The translations under genes were made by a program, and so were the position numbers. Below are positions 9,106 to 18,410 of a stretch of 64,000 nt of DNA, piece after piece. The notes beneath the pieces are model-generated. The model was not told the origin of the DNA. It searched no databases and saw only the letters and a list, made by a program, of their open reading frames with translations. The stretch's first letter is position 1, and the number at the start of each line of letters is the position of its first letter. The stretch comes from Candidatus Rhodobacter oscarellae (GTDB lineage: Bacteria > Pseudomonadota > Alphaproteobacteria > Rhodobacterales > Rhodobacteraceae), in the NCBI RefSeq assembly GCF_001078595.1, contig NZ_LFTY01000002.1, positions 393,378 to 457,377 of the forward strand, in the 5' to 3' direction.

Positions 9106-9636
9106 TTACCGGATCCGAAACGCGTTCTTGATATCGCCCAGCGCGTCGCGCTGCTGATCGCTCAGTTCACCGCCATTCGCCGCGCCGACATCGCCGGCCA
9201 CGCCAATGACTGTCTCGAATTGCTCTGCGCCGGAGAGCTTAAAGAGCCGTTTGCTCAGTCGGGATACGGCCGGGGCTGGGCCGTTGCATTCGTTCACGAA
9301 CCACTGGCCCAGAACGTCCAGCTCCTCGGCCTTCTCGCGGTCCAGGCCGAGCTGCGATTGCAGGCTGATCAAGAGCGCCGCGCGCTGCTCTGCCGTCGGC
9401 GTGCCGCCGAGCTGCAAGAAGGCCACGCCCAACCCGCCCACAGCGAGGTCTGCGTCCTCTATGGAGTCCACCGGGTGCGTGTTATAGCGCCGCCGGAACC
9501 CGAACCGCCGCGCCGCCGAGACCACATCACCGGCCATGTCGGCCAGGTCCGAGGCCGCGTTCGCCGCGTCCCGCGCGCGATACATCCAGAAGATCACCGC
9601 ACCCGCGATGCCCAATAATGCGATCAAAAATGGCAT
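9106..9636 (-). CDS. Hypothetical membrane-anchored protein, possibly TerB-like
   Basis: A 176-residue protein that begins with one transmembrane helix (MPFLIALLGIAGAVIFWMYR), then a short coiled segment, then a helical domain of about 110 residues. The helical pattern, with GGLGVAFLQLGG and the segment AEQRAALLISLQSQLGLDRE, recalls the TerB/DjlA helical fold, but the metal-binding residues are not obvious. It lies between pepN, which ends 69 bases upstream on the same strand, and a 200-base gap in which I see no gene. Confidence 0.6.
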   Translation of the reverse strand: MPFLIALLGIAGAVIFWMYRARDAANAASDLADMAGDVVSAARRFGFRRRYNTHPVDSIEDADLAVGGLGVAFLQLGGTPTAEQRAALLISLQSQLGLDREKAEELDVLGQWFVNECNGPAPAVSRLSKRLFKLSGAEQFETVIGVAGDVGAANGGELSDQQRDALGDIKNAFRIR

Positions 9637-9705
9637 AACGATACCCTAGAGCTCGATCTATGCAGCCAATCTGGCACAGGCGGTCAGGCTTGTCACGCCT
9701 GCGGC

Positions 9706-12246
9706 CTAGGCACCCAGGATACGGGTCACCATCTCTGTCGTGTCCCGGCTCAGCCCCTCGGTGCCCGCGATGCGTTCCAGTTGGGTCTTGATCAGCCCTT
9801 GCCGGTCCGCATCAAAGCGCCTCCAGGTCTCATACGTGCCGGTCATGCGCGCCGCTGTCTGCGGGTTCAGCGCGTCCAGCCGGATCAGCCAATCCGCGAG
9901 CAACGCGTAGCCCGCCCCATCCGCGCGGTGGAACCCCGCCGTGTTCATCGCCAGCCCGCCCAGCACCGAACGAAATCGGTTAGGGTTCTTCCAATCAAAA
10001 TCGGCGTGTTCAGTCAGGGCAGCCGTCACTTCAATCGCGCGGCTCGGTGGCGTCATGCTGGTCTGCAGCGCGAACCACTTGTCGATCACCAGCCGGTCGG
10101 ACTTCCATTGGTCATAGAAGGCGGCGGTCTGGTCATTCCCCGAGCCATTCTGGATGAGCGAGCCCAGCGCGGCCACCTGGTTGGTCATGTTGTCAGCCTG
10201 GGAGAATTGCTCTGCGGCCAGCGCGCCGCCGTCGAGATGCGTGAGCAGCCCCAGCGCGGCATTCGTTAGAGCCCGCTGGCCCGCGGCGCCCGCGTCGGGG
10301 CTATAGGCCCCGGCCACCTGGTGCTGGGCGTAGAGCCCGCGCAGGCTTTCGCCCATCGCCCCGGCCAAAGCCGCGCCCAGCGTCTCGCGCGCCGTGTAGA
10401 CCGCCTGCGGGTCCGGCACCACGCTGCCCTCGTGCAGCGTCTGGCAGATGTCGTCGATCGAGGGCAGCCCCAGCGCCAAGGCCCGGAAGGCCGGGTCCAG
10501 TGTCTCGTCGCGCACCATGTCATGCATCGCGCCCAGGAACAAAGAGTCCGGTGCGGCGCCCTCGGTCAGCATCGCAACCAGCACCGATTTCGCCAGGGCG
10601 CGCCCAGCTTCGAACTTGTTGAACGGGTCGGTGTCATGCGCCAGGAGGAAGGCGCGGTCGGCGCTTGAGACCTCATGCTCCAGGATCACCGGCGCCGAGA
10701 AACCGCGCAGGATCGAGGGCACCGGCTTGGCTGCTAGGTCTTCCACCGTGAAGCTCTGCTGCGGCTTGTCCATCTCGATCACGGTGGTCGGCAGCACCTC
10801 CTGGCCGTCCGTGCCCAGAAGCCCAAGTGCGATGGGGATCACGCGGGCCTTCTTTTGCGGTTGGCCCGGCGTTGGTGGGGTCTGTTGGCGGAAGGTCAGC
10901 TTGTAGCGACCATCGTGGAAATTCTCCTCCACCGACAGCCTGGGCGTGCCCGCTTCCTGGTACCAATGCTTGAACTTCTTGAGGCTCCGGCCAGTGCTGT
11001 CCTCAAACACCTTCAGCCAGTCCTCGATGGTGGCGGCATCCCCGTCATGGCGCTCAAAGTAGAGGTTCAGCGCCTTATAATAGGCCTCCTCGCCGATCAG
11101 CGTTTTGAGCATGCCGATCACTTCGGCGCCCTTCTCGTACACGGTCGCAGTGTAGAAGTTGTTGATCTCTATGTATTCCTCGGGCCGCACGGGATGCGCC
11201 AGCGGCCCGGCATCCTCGCGGAACTGCCGCGCGCGCAGCTGCTGCACGTCCTCGATCCGCTGCACCGCGTGGCTGCGCATATCGCCCGAGAACTGCTGGT
11301 CGCGGAACACCGTGAGCCCCTCTTTGAGGCAAAGCTGGAACCAGTCGCGGCAGGTGATCCGGTTGCCCGTCCAGTTGTGGAAGTACTCATGCGCGATTAT
11401 GCCCTCGATGAAAGCGTAATCGCGATCCGTGGCGGTCTCGGGGCTGGCGAGCACGTATTTGGAGTTGAAGATGTTCAGCCCCTTATTCTCCATCGCGCCC
11501 ATGTTAAAGTCATCCACGGCGACGATCTGGAAGATATCCAGGTCGTATTCGCGGCCGTACATCTCCTCGTCCCATTTCATCGAGCGCTTCAGGGCGTCCA
11601 TCGCATAGGCGCATTTGCCTTCGTCCCCGGAACGCACCCAGATCCTTAGGTCCACTTTGCGGCCCGACATGGTGGTGAATTGATCGTCAAAGCTCACCAG
11701 GTCCCCCGCCACCAGCGCGAAGAGATAGGCGGGCTTCTTCCAGGGGTCATCCCAGGCGCCGGGCCCGGTGGGGTTGCCGTTGGACAGCTTGACGGGCGTG
11801 TCGCCCTCGATCTCGACGGTGAAGGGCGCCATCACGTCGGGCCGGTCGGGGTAGTAGATGATCTTGCGGAAGCCCTCCGCCTCGCATTGCGTGCAATACA
11901 TCCCGTTGGACATGTAAAGTCCGTTCAGCGAGGTGTTGGCCTCTGGGTTCACCTCCACCTCGGCCTCCCAAGTGAAGGGCGCGTCTGGCACATCGCATTC
12001 GATGCCGCCTGGGACCTCGCGCGGGGTGACGGCCACGCCGTCGATGCTGGCCGAGATCAGCGAAAGCTCTTCGCCATGCAGGAAGAACCGCCTGTCCGTG
12101 GCCTCGGGGTTCGGGCGGAAGGCGATGCGCGACCGCACCCGCGTGGCGCTGGGATGCAACGCGAAGGACAGGTCCACCCGGTCGATCAGATAGCCGAAGG
12201 GCGTGTAGTCCGAGAGGCGGATCGTCTTAGGGGCGGCGTCTTTCAT
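9706..12246 (-). CDS. pepN: Aminopeptidase N
   Basis: An 846-residue M1 metallopeptidase that removes N-terminal residues from peptides in the cytoplasm. The exopeptidase motif GAMENKG and the zinc motif HEYFHNWTGNR (HExxH, followed 19 residues later by the third ligand glutamate in LKEGLTVFRDQQF) are intact. Length and C-terminal helical domain fit the proteobacterial PepN subgroup. GGAG lies 9 bases before the ATG. No partner gene is obvious; the next gene downstream on the same strand is the TerB-like protein. Confidence 0.97.
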   Translation of the reverse strand: MKDAAPKTIRLSDYTPFGYLIDRVDLSFALHPSATRVRSRIAFRPNPEATDRRFFLHGEELSLISASIDGVAVTPREVPGGIECDVPDAPFTWEAEVEVNPEANTSLNGLYMSNGMYCTQCEAEGFRKIIYYPDRPDVMAPFTVEIEGDTPVKLSNGNPTGPGAWDDPWKKPAYLFALVAGDLVSFDDQFTTMSGRKVDLRIWVRSGDEGKCAYAMDALKRSMKWDEEMYGREYDLDIFQIVAVDDFNMGAMENKGLNIFNSKYVLASPETATDRDYAFIEGIIAHEYFHNWTGNRITCRDWFQLCLKEGLTVFRDQQFSGDMRSHAVQRIEDVQQLRARQFREDAGPLAHPVRPEEYIEINNFYTATVYEKGAEVIGMLKTLIGEEAYYKALNLYFERHDGDAATIEDWLKVFEDSTGRSLKKFKHWYQEAGTPRLSVEENFHDGRYKLTFRQQTPPTPGQPQKKARVIPIALGLLGTDGQEVLPTTVIEMDKPQQSFTVEDLAAKPVPSILRGFSAPVILEHEVSSADRAFLLAHDTDPFNKFEAGRALAKSVLVAMLTEGAAPDSLFLGAMHDMVRDETLDPAFRALALGLPSIDDICQTLHEGSVVPDPQAVYTARETLGAALAGAMGESLRGLYAQHQVAGAYSPDAGAAGQRALTNAALGLLTHLDGGALAAEQFSQADNMTNQVAALGSLIQNGSGNDQTAAFYDQWKSDRLVIDKWFALQTSMTPPSRAIEVTAALTEHADFDWKNPNRFRSVLGGLAMNTAGFHRADGAGYALLADWLIRLDALNPQTAARMTGTYETWRRFDADRQGLIKTQLERIAGTEGLSRDTTEMVTRILGA

Positions 12247-12436
12247 CGGGGGGGGCTCCGGCGCTGAATTGGGGGTCAGCGCAGGGTAGGGGCCCCGCGG
12301 GGAAGCTTCAATAGGGCGTCAAGAGTCGTATTGTCTGCCGCTGGTCATAGCACATAGATCATTAATACACATTGATAGAAGACGAAGTTTGTGCATGATG
12401 GTGACAATTACTTTGGTATCAAATGTGGAGCGAATA

Positions 12437-12766
12437 ATGAGAAAGAAAACATACTCAATAATATTGTTGGCGCCCATGGTGCTTTGGGGCTGTGGTCAGC
12501 CGGAGGCCCCAACACCCATCCGGGGAGAGCTTTTCTACAACAAGCTTGGTGAACCCGAAGGCTGCGTTGAGGGTGTCTACATTCCCGGGGCGGCGCCCCC
12601 GGAGCAGTGTTTGCCTCCGGACGATTGTGACACAACCCTGACGACGTATGATCCAAATTGCCCACCGCCCCAGACCCCCCCTAATGGTCGGGACGATCCG
12701 TCTCAAACTCGTGGCGGTACGCCGACAACTGGTGGCGGTACTCCCGGCGCAACCGGGCAACCCTAG
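12437..12766 (+). CDS. Small proline/threonine-rich lipoprotein
   Basis: I placed the start at 12437, preceded by GGAG at 12427-12430, rather than at an open ATG 48 bases earlier. The 109-residue product has a lipoprotein signal (APMVLWGC) and a cysteine-containing core with PEGCVEGVYIPGAAPPEQC. It ends in a Pro/Gly/Thr-rich tail with the repeated GGGTP. No family is recognised. Base composition at the 5' end is much lower in GC than the neighbours (22 G/C of 60 at 12421-12480, hand count), which suggests recent acquisition or a strongly AT-rich promoter. Confidence 0.6.
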   Translation: MRKKTYSIILLAPMVLWGCGQPEAPTPIRGELFYNKLGEPEGCVEGVYIPGAAPPEQCLPPDDCDTTLTTYDPNCPPPQTPPNGRDDPSQTRGGTPTTGGGTPGATGQP

Positions 12767-13021
12767 GACAGGACCACCCAACGGGCTCAATGCGACTAGA
12801 TTTGAGCTATACACGTTCGACCCCGGTGTCCTTGTTGGGACGCCGGGGAGTCGCTTGCGTGTCCCTAATGCAGGTTTGTGATCAGATAGAAATCGGATGG
12901 GTATCAGATAGATAATTGAACCCTAACCAGAGTCGCCCCGACTTATGTGCGTTGGGGAGCTCTACTGAGAAGACATACAGCTCCCGGCAAGGACCACTAA
13001 CTTAGCCAATGGAGCAATCGC

Positions 13022-13573
13022 ATGTACCGCAAGACCCTCGCCACCCTCGTCACTGCCGCCGCGCTTATTGCAGGCGCCTCGGCTGCTTCAGCGCAGAACC
13101 TCATTCCGTTGAGCAAGCTGAATGGCGTGAACCTCGGCGATAGCCTGATCAACCAGGGCCGGCCGTTGCCCGCGCTGACTGGCCGGATCGGCGTGAATTG
13201 CCCGGCGCCCGGCGTGCAGTCCATCACCGCGCGCCGCATGGGCGGCAACCGGGTGCGCATCGAGGCCGTCATCAAGAATGTCGGCGGCATCAACTGGGTG
13301 TCCAATCGCAACCAGCAGACCGCGATGATCGGCGACGACTTCGGCCGCGCCAACGCGCGCCGCGACTTCACGCGGCTGGACGCAGGCAGCCACTTCGTGC
13401 TGCGCCATGACGTGAACTGGAATCTCGCGAACGAGTTCCCCTCGGGCTTCCGCGCGTCGATCAACTATGACCCCGACATCTATATCGACGGCAACCCGGC
13501 TAATGATGACTGCCGCCGCAATGACAACTCCCGCTCGATCAGCGCGGCGGAGATCAACGCGCTGTTCCGCTAG
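13022..13573 (+). CDS. Secreted protein of unknown function
   Basis: A 183-residue protein with a clear Sec signal peptide (MYRKTLATLVTAAALIAGASAASA, cleavage before QNL). The mature part has a single pair of cysteines (NCPAPG and NDDCRRND) that could form one disulfide, and a middle section resembling an immunoglobulin-like fold (RVRIEAVIKNVGGINWVSN and FRASINYDPDIYIDGNPANDDC). The pattern recalls CARDB-type adhesion or binding modules, but that is only a resemblance. It stands alone between a lipoprotein and an amidotransferase. Confidence 0.7.
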   Translation: MYRKTLATLVTAAALIAGASAASAQNLIPLSKLNGVNLGDSLINQGRPLPALTGRIGVNCPAPGVQSITARRMGGNRVRIEAVIKNVGGINWVSNRNQQTAMIGDDFGRANARRDFTRLDAGSHFVLRHDVNWNLANEFPSGFRASINYDPDIYIDGNPANDDCRRNDNSRSISAAEINALFR

Positions 13574-13710
13574 GACATTGCCCCGGCGAATGCCAAAAAA
13601 TCGGGCGTTCGCCCAGAAAACAAAGGGTGCGGTTGCGCTGTGCGCCACTGCGCCTTTCATTAATGAAGTTCTGGTATTACACAGTACTGAACAAAATTTC
13701 GTGAGGACCC

Positions 13711-14490
13711 ATGCCCCGGCCCATCATTGGCATCATCGGCAACATCCATATGATCTCGGACACCTACAAGGTGCATGCGGGGGGCTACATGTCGTCCCAG
13801 GCGGTGGCAAAGTCTGCGGGCTGCACCCCGCTGATCATCCCCTCCGACCCCGATCTGGTGGATTACCGCGACCTGATGGAGCAATGCGACGGCTTTCTGC
13901 TGACAGGCGGGCGCCCCAATGTGCACCCCGAGGAATACGGGCATGAACCGACCGAGGCGCATGGCGACTTTGATCGTGAGCGCGACGCCGTGGTGCTGCC
14001 CCTGATCAAGGCGCTGACCGAGCGCGGGCAGCCCTATCTGGGCGTCTGCCGCGGCTTCCAAGAGGTGAGCGTCGCCTTCGGCGGCACCCTGCACCCCGAG
14101 ATCCGTGACATCCCCGGGCGGATGAACCACCGCATGCCGCCTGAGGGCACGTGGGAGGAGATATCCGAGCTGCGCCAGCGCGTGACCTTCACCGAGGGTG
14201 GCGTGTTCCATCGCCTCTTTGGCAAGACCCAGGTCATGACCAACACGCTGCACGGGCAGGGGGTCGAAGAGCCCGGCGAGCGCATCGTGATTGATGGGCG
14301 CGCGGATGACACCACGCCCGAGGCATTATACGTCAAGGACGCGCCGGGCTTCACGCTGTCGGTGCAGTGGCATCCAGAGTTCAACTCGACCGAGGACCCG
14401 GTGAGCCAGGCGCTCTTTGGGGCCTTCGGTGATGCGGCGCGCGCGTGGTCAGAGGGCGGCGCGGTGCGGCCAATGCTCAAGAGCGCCTGA
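13711..14490 (+). CDS. Gamma-glutamyl-gamma-aminobutyrate hydrolase-like amidotransferase
   Basis: A 259-residue class-I glutamine amidotransferase of the peptidase C26 group, the family of PuuD. The catalytic triad is visible: nucleophile cysteine in YLGVCRGFQEV, and the histidine and glutamate in SVQWHPEFN. LLTGGRPNVHPEEYG near residue 70 is diagnostic. Family members hydrolyse gamma-glutamyl amides such as gamma-Glu-GABA in polyamine breakdown. No other puu gene lies nearby, so the substrate is open and I give no symbol. Confidence 0.88.
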   Translation: MPRPIIGIIGNIHMISDTYKVHAGGYMSSQAVAKSAGCTPLIIPSDPDLVDYRDLMEQCDGFLLTGGRPNVHPEEYGHEPTEAHGDFDRERDAVVLPLIKALTERGQPYLGVCRGFQEVSVAFGGTLHPEIRDIPGRMNHRMPPEGTWEEISELRQRVTFTEGGVFHRLFGKTQVMTNTLHGQGVEEPGERIVIDGRADDTTPEALYVKDAPGFTLSVQWHPEFNSTEDPVSQALFGAFGDAARAWSEGGAVRPMLKSA

Positions 14491-14679
14491 GAAAACATGC
14501 GCGAACCGCCCCAGGTCGGGCGGGGTGCAGGGTCAGATATTCCGACTGCTTGAAACTTCAGGCCGCCGAGCTGTTCCGTGATGGCGCATAAATCACGACG
14601 CCGTGGGTCCGCAGCATTGGCACTGGCGGGAACGCCATTTTCCACCCATATTGTTAAGTAAGCTAAAAGGGAGAGCGAT

Positions 14680-15330
14680 ATGTTCCAGTTCCAACGCAAG
14701 AAGATGGAGATGGTGACGCGATCCGCGGCGCTGCCCGGACGCGACACGCCGATCCCCACCGCCGAGACCCATTTCGTGAACGGACGCGCGCTCAAGGCGC
14801 CGATCCCCGCCGGGTTCGAGCAAGCCATGTTCGGCATGGGCTGCTTCTGGGGCGTCGAGCGGATGTTCTGGAAGCTTGAAGGCGTCTGGATGACCGCCGT
14901 GGGCTATGCGGGCGGCTACACGCCAAACGCCACCTACGAGGAGGTCTGCGACGGAAAGTCCGGCCACAATGAGGTGGTGCATCTGGTGTTCGATCCGTCG
15001 GTGATCTCTTACGAGCAGCTCCTGCGGGTCTTCTGGGAGGGCCACGACCCGACCCAGGGCATGCGCCAGGGCAACGACATGGGCACGCAGTACCGCTCGG
15101 GCATCTACACCTATTCCGAGGCGCAATCCGCGGCGGCGCAACGGGCCAAGACCGACTTCCAGCCCCGGCTGACTGCGTCGGGCTATGGCGACATCACCAC
15201 CGAGATCCTGCCCGCGCCGGAATTCTACTACGCTGAGGACTTCCACCAGCAGTACCTGGCCAAGAACCCGGCCGGCTATTGTGGGATCGGCGGCACCGGC
15301 GTGACCTGCCCGGCGGGCGTCGACGCGTGA
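14680..15330 (+). CDS. msrA: Peptide methionine sulfoxide reductase MsrA
   Basis: A 216-residue MsrA, which reduces methionine-S-sulfoxide in proteins. The active-site motif GCFWG has its cysteine at residue 55, and [16 protein letters not shown] and GHNEVVHL follow as expected. The C-terminal [14 protein letters not shown] supplies resolving cysteines. AAAGGGAGAG precedes the ATG. The stop overlaps the start of the acetyltransferase gene (GTGA at 15327), so the two are translationally coupled. Confidence 0.97.
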   Translation: MFQFQRKKMEMVTRSAALPGRDTPIPTAETHFVNGRALKAPIPAGFEQAMFGMGCFWGVERMFWKLEGVWMTAVGYAGGYTPNATYEEVCDGKSGHNEVVHLVFDPSVISYEQLLRVFWEGHDPTQGMRQGNDMGTQYRSGIYTYSEAQSAAAQRAKTDFQPRLTASGYGDITTEILPAPEFYYAEDFHQQYLAKNPAGYCGIGGTGVTCPAGVDA

Positions 15331-15872
15331 AAAACGCATTGCCAGGGGTCGAGAACGGCGCCTGGTATTCCTGCCTGACGGATGCGCTTGAGGGGCGGCG
15401 GGCCAGGGCCCGCGATGCCTGCCATGCGCATCGGGTCATGGAGCCTCGGGGTCGCGGCGCCTGCGCGCCGCCGCTGGCGGCTTTGCTGGGGCGCTTCGGC
15501 GAGGATTGTTTTGTCGAGGCGCCGTTTCATTGCTCTTACGGGGTCAACCTGCATCTGGGTGATCAGGTCTATTTCAATGCGGGCTGCGTGGTGCTGGACA
15601 GCGCGCCGGTGCGGGTTGGCGACCGCAGCATGATCGGGCCCGGGGCGCATATCTACTGCGCCGACCACCACCGTGATCCGGTCAAGCGCGGGCAGGGGAT
15701 CGAGCGGGCGCTGCCCGTGCGCATCGGCGCTGACGTCTGGATCGGCGGGCGCGCGGTGATCCTGCCGGGCGTGACGGTGGGCGATGGCGCGATCATTGCG
15801 GCGGGCGCGGTTGTGTCCCGCGATGTCGCTCCGGGGGCGCGCGTCGCAGGGGTGCCAGCGCGGCCCATCTAG
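15327..15872 (+). CDS. Hexapeptide-repeat O-acetyltransferase (maa/nodL type)
   Basis: The GTG at 15327 overlaps the msrA stop. The 181-residue product is a left-handed beta-helix acetyltransferase of the maltose/galactoside acetyltransferase group. Repeats run from about residue 70: [31 protein letters not shown], then the catalytic-histidine region ADHHRDP, then [31 protein letters not shown]. The acceptor is probably a sugar or an aglycone hydroxyl but cannot be fixed from sequence. The previous gene, msrA, is functionally unrelated. Confidence 0.9.
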   Translation: MKNALPGVENGAWYSCLTDALEGRRARARDACHAHRVMEPRGRGACAPPLAALLGRFGEDCFVEAPFHCSYGVNLHLGDQVYFNAGCVVLDSAPVRVGDRSMIGPGAHIYCADHHRDPVKRGQGIERALPVRIGADVWIGGRAVILPGVTVGDGAIIAAGAVVSRDVAPGARVAGVPARPI

Positions 15873-15916
15873 CCGCGCCGGTTGACCTGCTCGCCCGTGC
15901 GGCGTAGGGCGCGCGC

Positions 15917-16789
15917 ATGACAACATATACAGCACTCACGACCCTGACCGGACGCGCGCCCGCCGAAGCGCTTGGCGAGGCCATGGAGCGTCTTGATCCC
16001 GAACCTACCGGCGTGGGCGTCTTCGAGGTGGAGGACGGGTCCGGCCTTTGGGAGGTCGGCGGCTATTTCGAAGACGTCCCAGACGCGGCGGCGCTCGCGG
16101 TGCTGGCGGCGGCGTTCGGGGCGAAGGATTTTGCCGTCTCGGAGCTGCCCGAGGTCGACTGGGTCGCCCATGTGCGCCGCGAGCTGGCGCCGGTCGAGGC
16201 GGGGCGGTTCTTTGTCTATGGCAGCCACGACGCGGATAAGGTGCCCGCAGGCCGGGTGCCTTTGCTGATCGAGGCCGCGATGGCTTTCGGGACGGGGCAT
16301 CATGGCACGACGCTGGGCTGCCTGCGGGCGCTGGATAGGATCGCAGCGCGCAGCGACGCCGCGCCTCAGGCCGTGCTGGACCTCGGATGCGGCACCGCGG
16401 TGCTGGCGATGGGCGCGGCGCATGTCTGGCCCGAGGTCACGCCCTGGGCCAGCGATATAGATCAGGTCGCGGTGGAGGTCGCCGAGGCGAACCTGGCCGC
16501 CAACGACCTCACCGGTCGCGTGCGCTGTGTCGAGGCCGTCGGGCTCGACCACCCCGAACTACAGGCCGCCGCGCCGTTCGACCTGATTTTTGCCAACATC
16601 CTCAAAGGCCCGCTTCTGGATCTAGCGCCGAGCATCTGGGCGGCGACCGCCCCCGGCGGTGTGGTGATTCTTTCCGGCATCCTCACGCATCAAGGCGAGG
16701 AGATTCGCCAGGCTTATGGCGATCTTGGCTTCAATCTGGAGTATTCCGAGGAGATTGTTGACTGGTTGACGCTGGTTTTTCGGCGATAG
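15917..16789 (+). CDS. prmA: Ribosomal protein L11 methyltransferase
   Basis: A 290-residue PrmA, which trimethylates lysine and N-terminal positions of ribosomal protein L11 using SAM. The N-terminal substrate-binding domain is followed by AFGTGHHGTTLGCL, the SAM motif VLDLGCGTAVLAMGAA, the acidic SDIDQVAVEVAEANL and the catalytic NILKGPLLDLAP. All are diagnostic. It starts 44 bases after the acetyltransferase gene. Confidence 0.95.
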   Translation: MTTYTALTTLTGRAPAEALGEAMERLDPEPTGVGVFEVEDGSGLWEVGGYFEDVPDAAALAVLAAAFGAKDFAVSELPEVDWVAHVRRELAPVEAGRFFVYGSHDADKVPAGRVPLLIEAAMAFGTGHHGTTLGCLRALDRIAARSDAAPQAVLDLGCGTAVLAMGAAHVWPEVTPWASDIDQVAVEVAEANLAANDLTGRVRCVEAVGLDHPELQAAAPFDLIFANILKGPLLDLAPSIWAATAPGGVVILSGILTHQGEEIRQAYGDLGFNLEYSEEIVDWLTLVFRR

Positions 16790-17260
16790 CCAGGCAAATA
16801 GGGCCGAATTGCCCTGATCGCGCCGGACGGCCACATTCTCGCCACATTTCGCGCCATTCTAGTCACAAATCGAGACGGGCCAGACGCCAGCGAAGACAGC
16901 GCTGAGCAGCGCCAAGGCGGCACCCGGATCGAGCTGCACTTCTCTCACTCTCTCAAAACGAGGGGCCGCGCTTTCCAAGGCGCGGCCCCTTGGCTTTGGT
17001 CACATGCCGGCGCTCTCGGTCGCGCAAAGCTGTCCTGTGGGAAACCGCGGAAAGGGGCGAAACTTCCGCGACTTGTGTGCCGAGCTTAGAGCCAAGGCAC
17101 TGCCAAGATTCTAACTTTCTGGACCACATATAGTAAAAGACCCATCACAAATCACCCAAACTTGCTACACTCCCCATCATAAGGGGGATGCTGTGAGTGG
17201 TACTGCCATATGCGGCGTCTGTAGTTGCTAAACAGAGTCACTGGCAGAGGATTGATAGCA
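16790..17260 (+). other. Intergenic region prmA to ompA-like gene
   Basis: No gene seen. The region holds the strong hairpin at 16961-16990, a second stem at 17045-17074 (CGCGGAA/TTCCGCG around a loop of about 12 bases), and then an AT-rich stretch from about 17110 to 17180 that probably contains the promoter of the OmpA-family gene. No clear -35/-10 pair could be assigned with confidence. Confidence 0.5.
16961..16990 (+). terminator. Strong GC-rich hairpin downstream of prmA
   Basis: A perfect 11-bp stem (AGGGGCCGCGC pairing with GCGCGGCCCCT) with an 8-base loop, preceded by AAAACG and followed by TGGCTTT. It lies 170 bases after the prmA stop. It may end the prmA transcript or a small RNA lying between the two; the sequence does not distinguish them. 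Confidence 0.55.
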
Positions 17261-17827
17261 GTGGTAACAGGGATTTCCAAAGCTCTCCGTAAAGGTTTTG
17301 CTGGGGCTGCCATGGCCGCGCTCGTCGCGCTGGGCAGCGCCGGGGCCGCGCAAGCGCAAGAAGTTATTGGCGAGGCTTACGTGCCCACCATTTGGGTCGA
17401 CCCGGATGGGTGCGAGCACTGGGTCATGGATGACGGCTGGGAGGGGTATATGACCCCGCACGTGACCCGCCAAGGCATCCCGGTCTGCCGTCGCGGCAAT
17501 ACTTGTGCGGTTATGAACTCAGATCAGCTCTTTAAGACCGACAGCCACCGTGTCTCGCGCAATGGCAAGGCTCGTTTGGAGCAGTTCTTCCAGGGTGCGG
17601 GCGCCACGAGCTATATCATCGCGGGCCATACCGACAGCCGCGCCAGTGACGAGTACAACATGCGGCTTTCGCTGAACCGCGCCAATGCCGTGGCTGCCAT
17701 CGCGCAATCGACCGGCGCGCGCATCGCGGATGTGCGCGGCTATGGCGAGCGCTTCCCGCGGGCCTCGAACGGCTCGCGCTCCGGGATGGCCAAGAACCGC
17801 CGTGTTGAGATTATCTGCCTGCGCTAG
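17261..17827 (+). CDS. OmpA-family protein with N-terminal DPDGCxHW domain
   Basis: I favour the GTG at 17261 (AGAGG at 17246-17250); an in-frame TTG lies at 17225. The 188-residue product has a signal peptide ending in AAQAQ. Next comes a module of about 45 residues (TIWVDPDGCEHWVMDDGWEG to GIPVCRRG) with two conserved cysteines. Last is a peptidoglycan-binding OmpA domain (FFQGAGATSYIIAGHTDSRA, LSLNRANAVA, YGERFPRASN, NRRVEIICL). The same module recurs in the next gene. Outer-membrane or periplasmic peptidoglycan association is expected from the OmpA domain; the role of the N-terminal module is unknown. Confidence 0.85.
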   Translation: MVTGISKALRKGFAGAAMAALVALGSAGAAQAQEVIGEAYVPTIWVDPDGCEHWVMDDGWEGYMTPHVTRQGIPVCRRGNTCAVMNSDQLFKTDSHRVSRNGKARLEQFFQGAGATSYIIAGHTDSRASDEYNMRLSLNRANAVAAIAQSTGARIADVRGYGERFPRASNGSRSGMAKNRRVEIICLR

Positions 17828-17851
17828 CAGCGGTACATTAAGGGAACTGAG

Positions 17852-18151
17852 ATGAGAATTCTGAAAGGCGCCGCGCTGATTGCCCTTGCTGCCGGGCTTA
17901 GCGCTTGCGCGGACAACAAAGAAGACAAGACCGTGGACCGCGGCATCGACACCAAGCACCTTAGCCAGTTGCGCGCAGGGATCTGGATCGACCCGAATGG
18001 CTGCGATCACTGGATCATTGACGACGGGGCCGAGGGCTACCTCTCCGCCCGGCTCGACAAATACGGCAAGCCGGTCTGCTCGGGTGCGGCGCCGCCGAAC
18101 ACCGCGATTGGGCCCTATAAGGCGGGCTCGCCGATCTCGGATCCAATCTAG
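17852..18151 (+). CDS. Lipoprotein sharing the DPNGCxHW module
   Basis: A 99-residue lipoprotein (signal peptide with lipobox LSAC, then a charged linker). Residues about 45-80 read GIWIDPNGCDHWIIDDGAEG through KYGKPVC, clearly homologous to the module in the OmpA-family protein encoded 24 bases upstream. The pair therefore probably arose by sharing or duplication of one domain and is cotranscribed, with a terminator just after this gene. Function is unknown; the two conserved cysteines and tryptophans suggest a small disulfide-bonded binding module. Confidence 0.8.
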   Translation: MRILKGAALIALAAGLSACADNKEDKTVDRGIDTKHLSQLRAGIWIDPNGCDHWIIDDGAEGYLSARLDKYGKPVCSGAAPPNTAIGPYKAGSPISDPI

Positions 18152-18173
18152 CCACGACTCCGTGTAGAAAATA

Positions 18174-18210
18174 GGGCCGCCAAGGGGATGCTTGGCGGCC
18201 CTTTCCTTTT
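18174..18210 (+). terminator. Rho-independent terminator of the OmpA/lipoprotein pair
   Basis: A perfect 11-bp stem GGGCCGCCAAG / CTTGGCGGCCC with a 6-base loop (18174-18201), followed by TTTCCTTTT. It lies 22 bases after the lipoprotein stop. Confidence 0.9.
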
Positions 18211-18344
18211 GGAATCACTGCCTATAGCGGATCGAAAAGAACTGGACAGGTCTTCATTCGAAACGCGGCAGAACTGAACGATGTTGTGGGCGTTTGCCTT
18301 CAACTTGATGTCTCTATTCAAAAACGGAACGCTTCAAGAAATGC

Positions 18345-18380
18345 ACGGGGTCGGCCAATTGGGGACGGGGCCGACCCCGT
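18345..18380 (-). terminator. Hairpin downstream of the NPQPEPP protein gene
   Basis: A perfect 12-bp stem (ACGGGGTCGGCC with GGCCGACCCCGT) and a 12-base loop, lying about 30 bases beyond the stop of the minus-strand gene at 18411. On the minus strand it is followed by GCATTTCTTG, weakly U-rich. It is probably the terminator of that gene. Confidence 0.5.
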
Positions 18381-18410
18381 TGACTCTCGCAAGGACGGGA
18401 GGGGCGAGAG

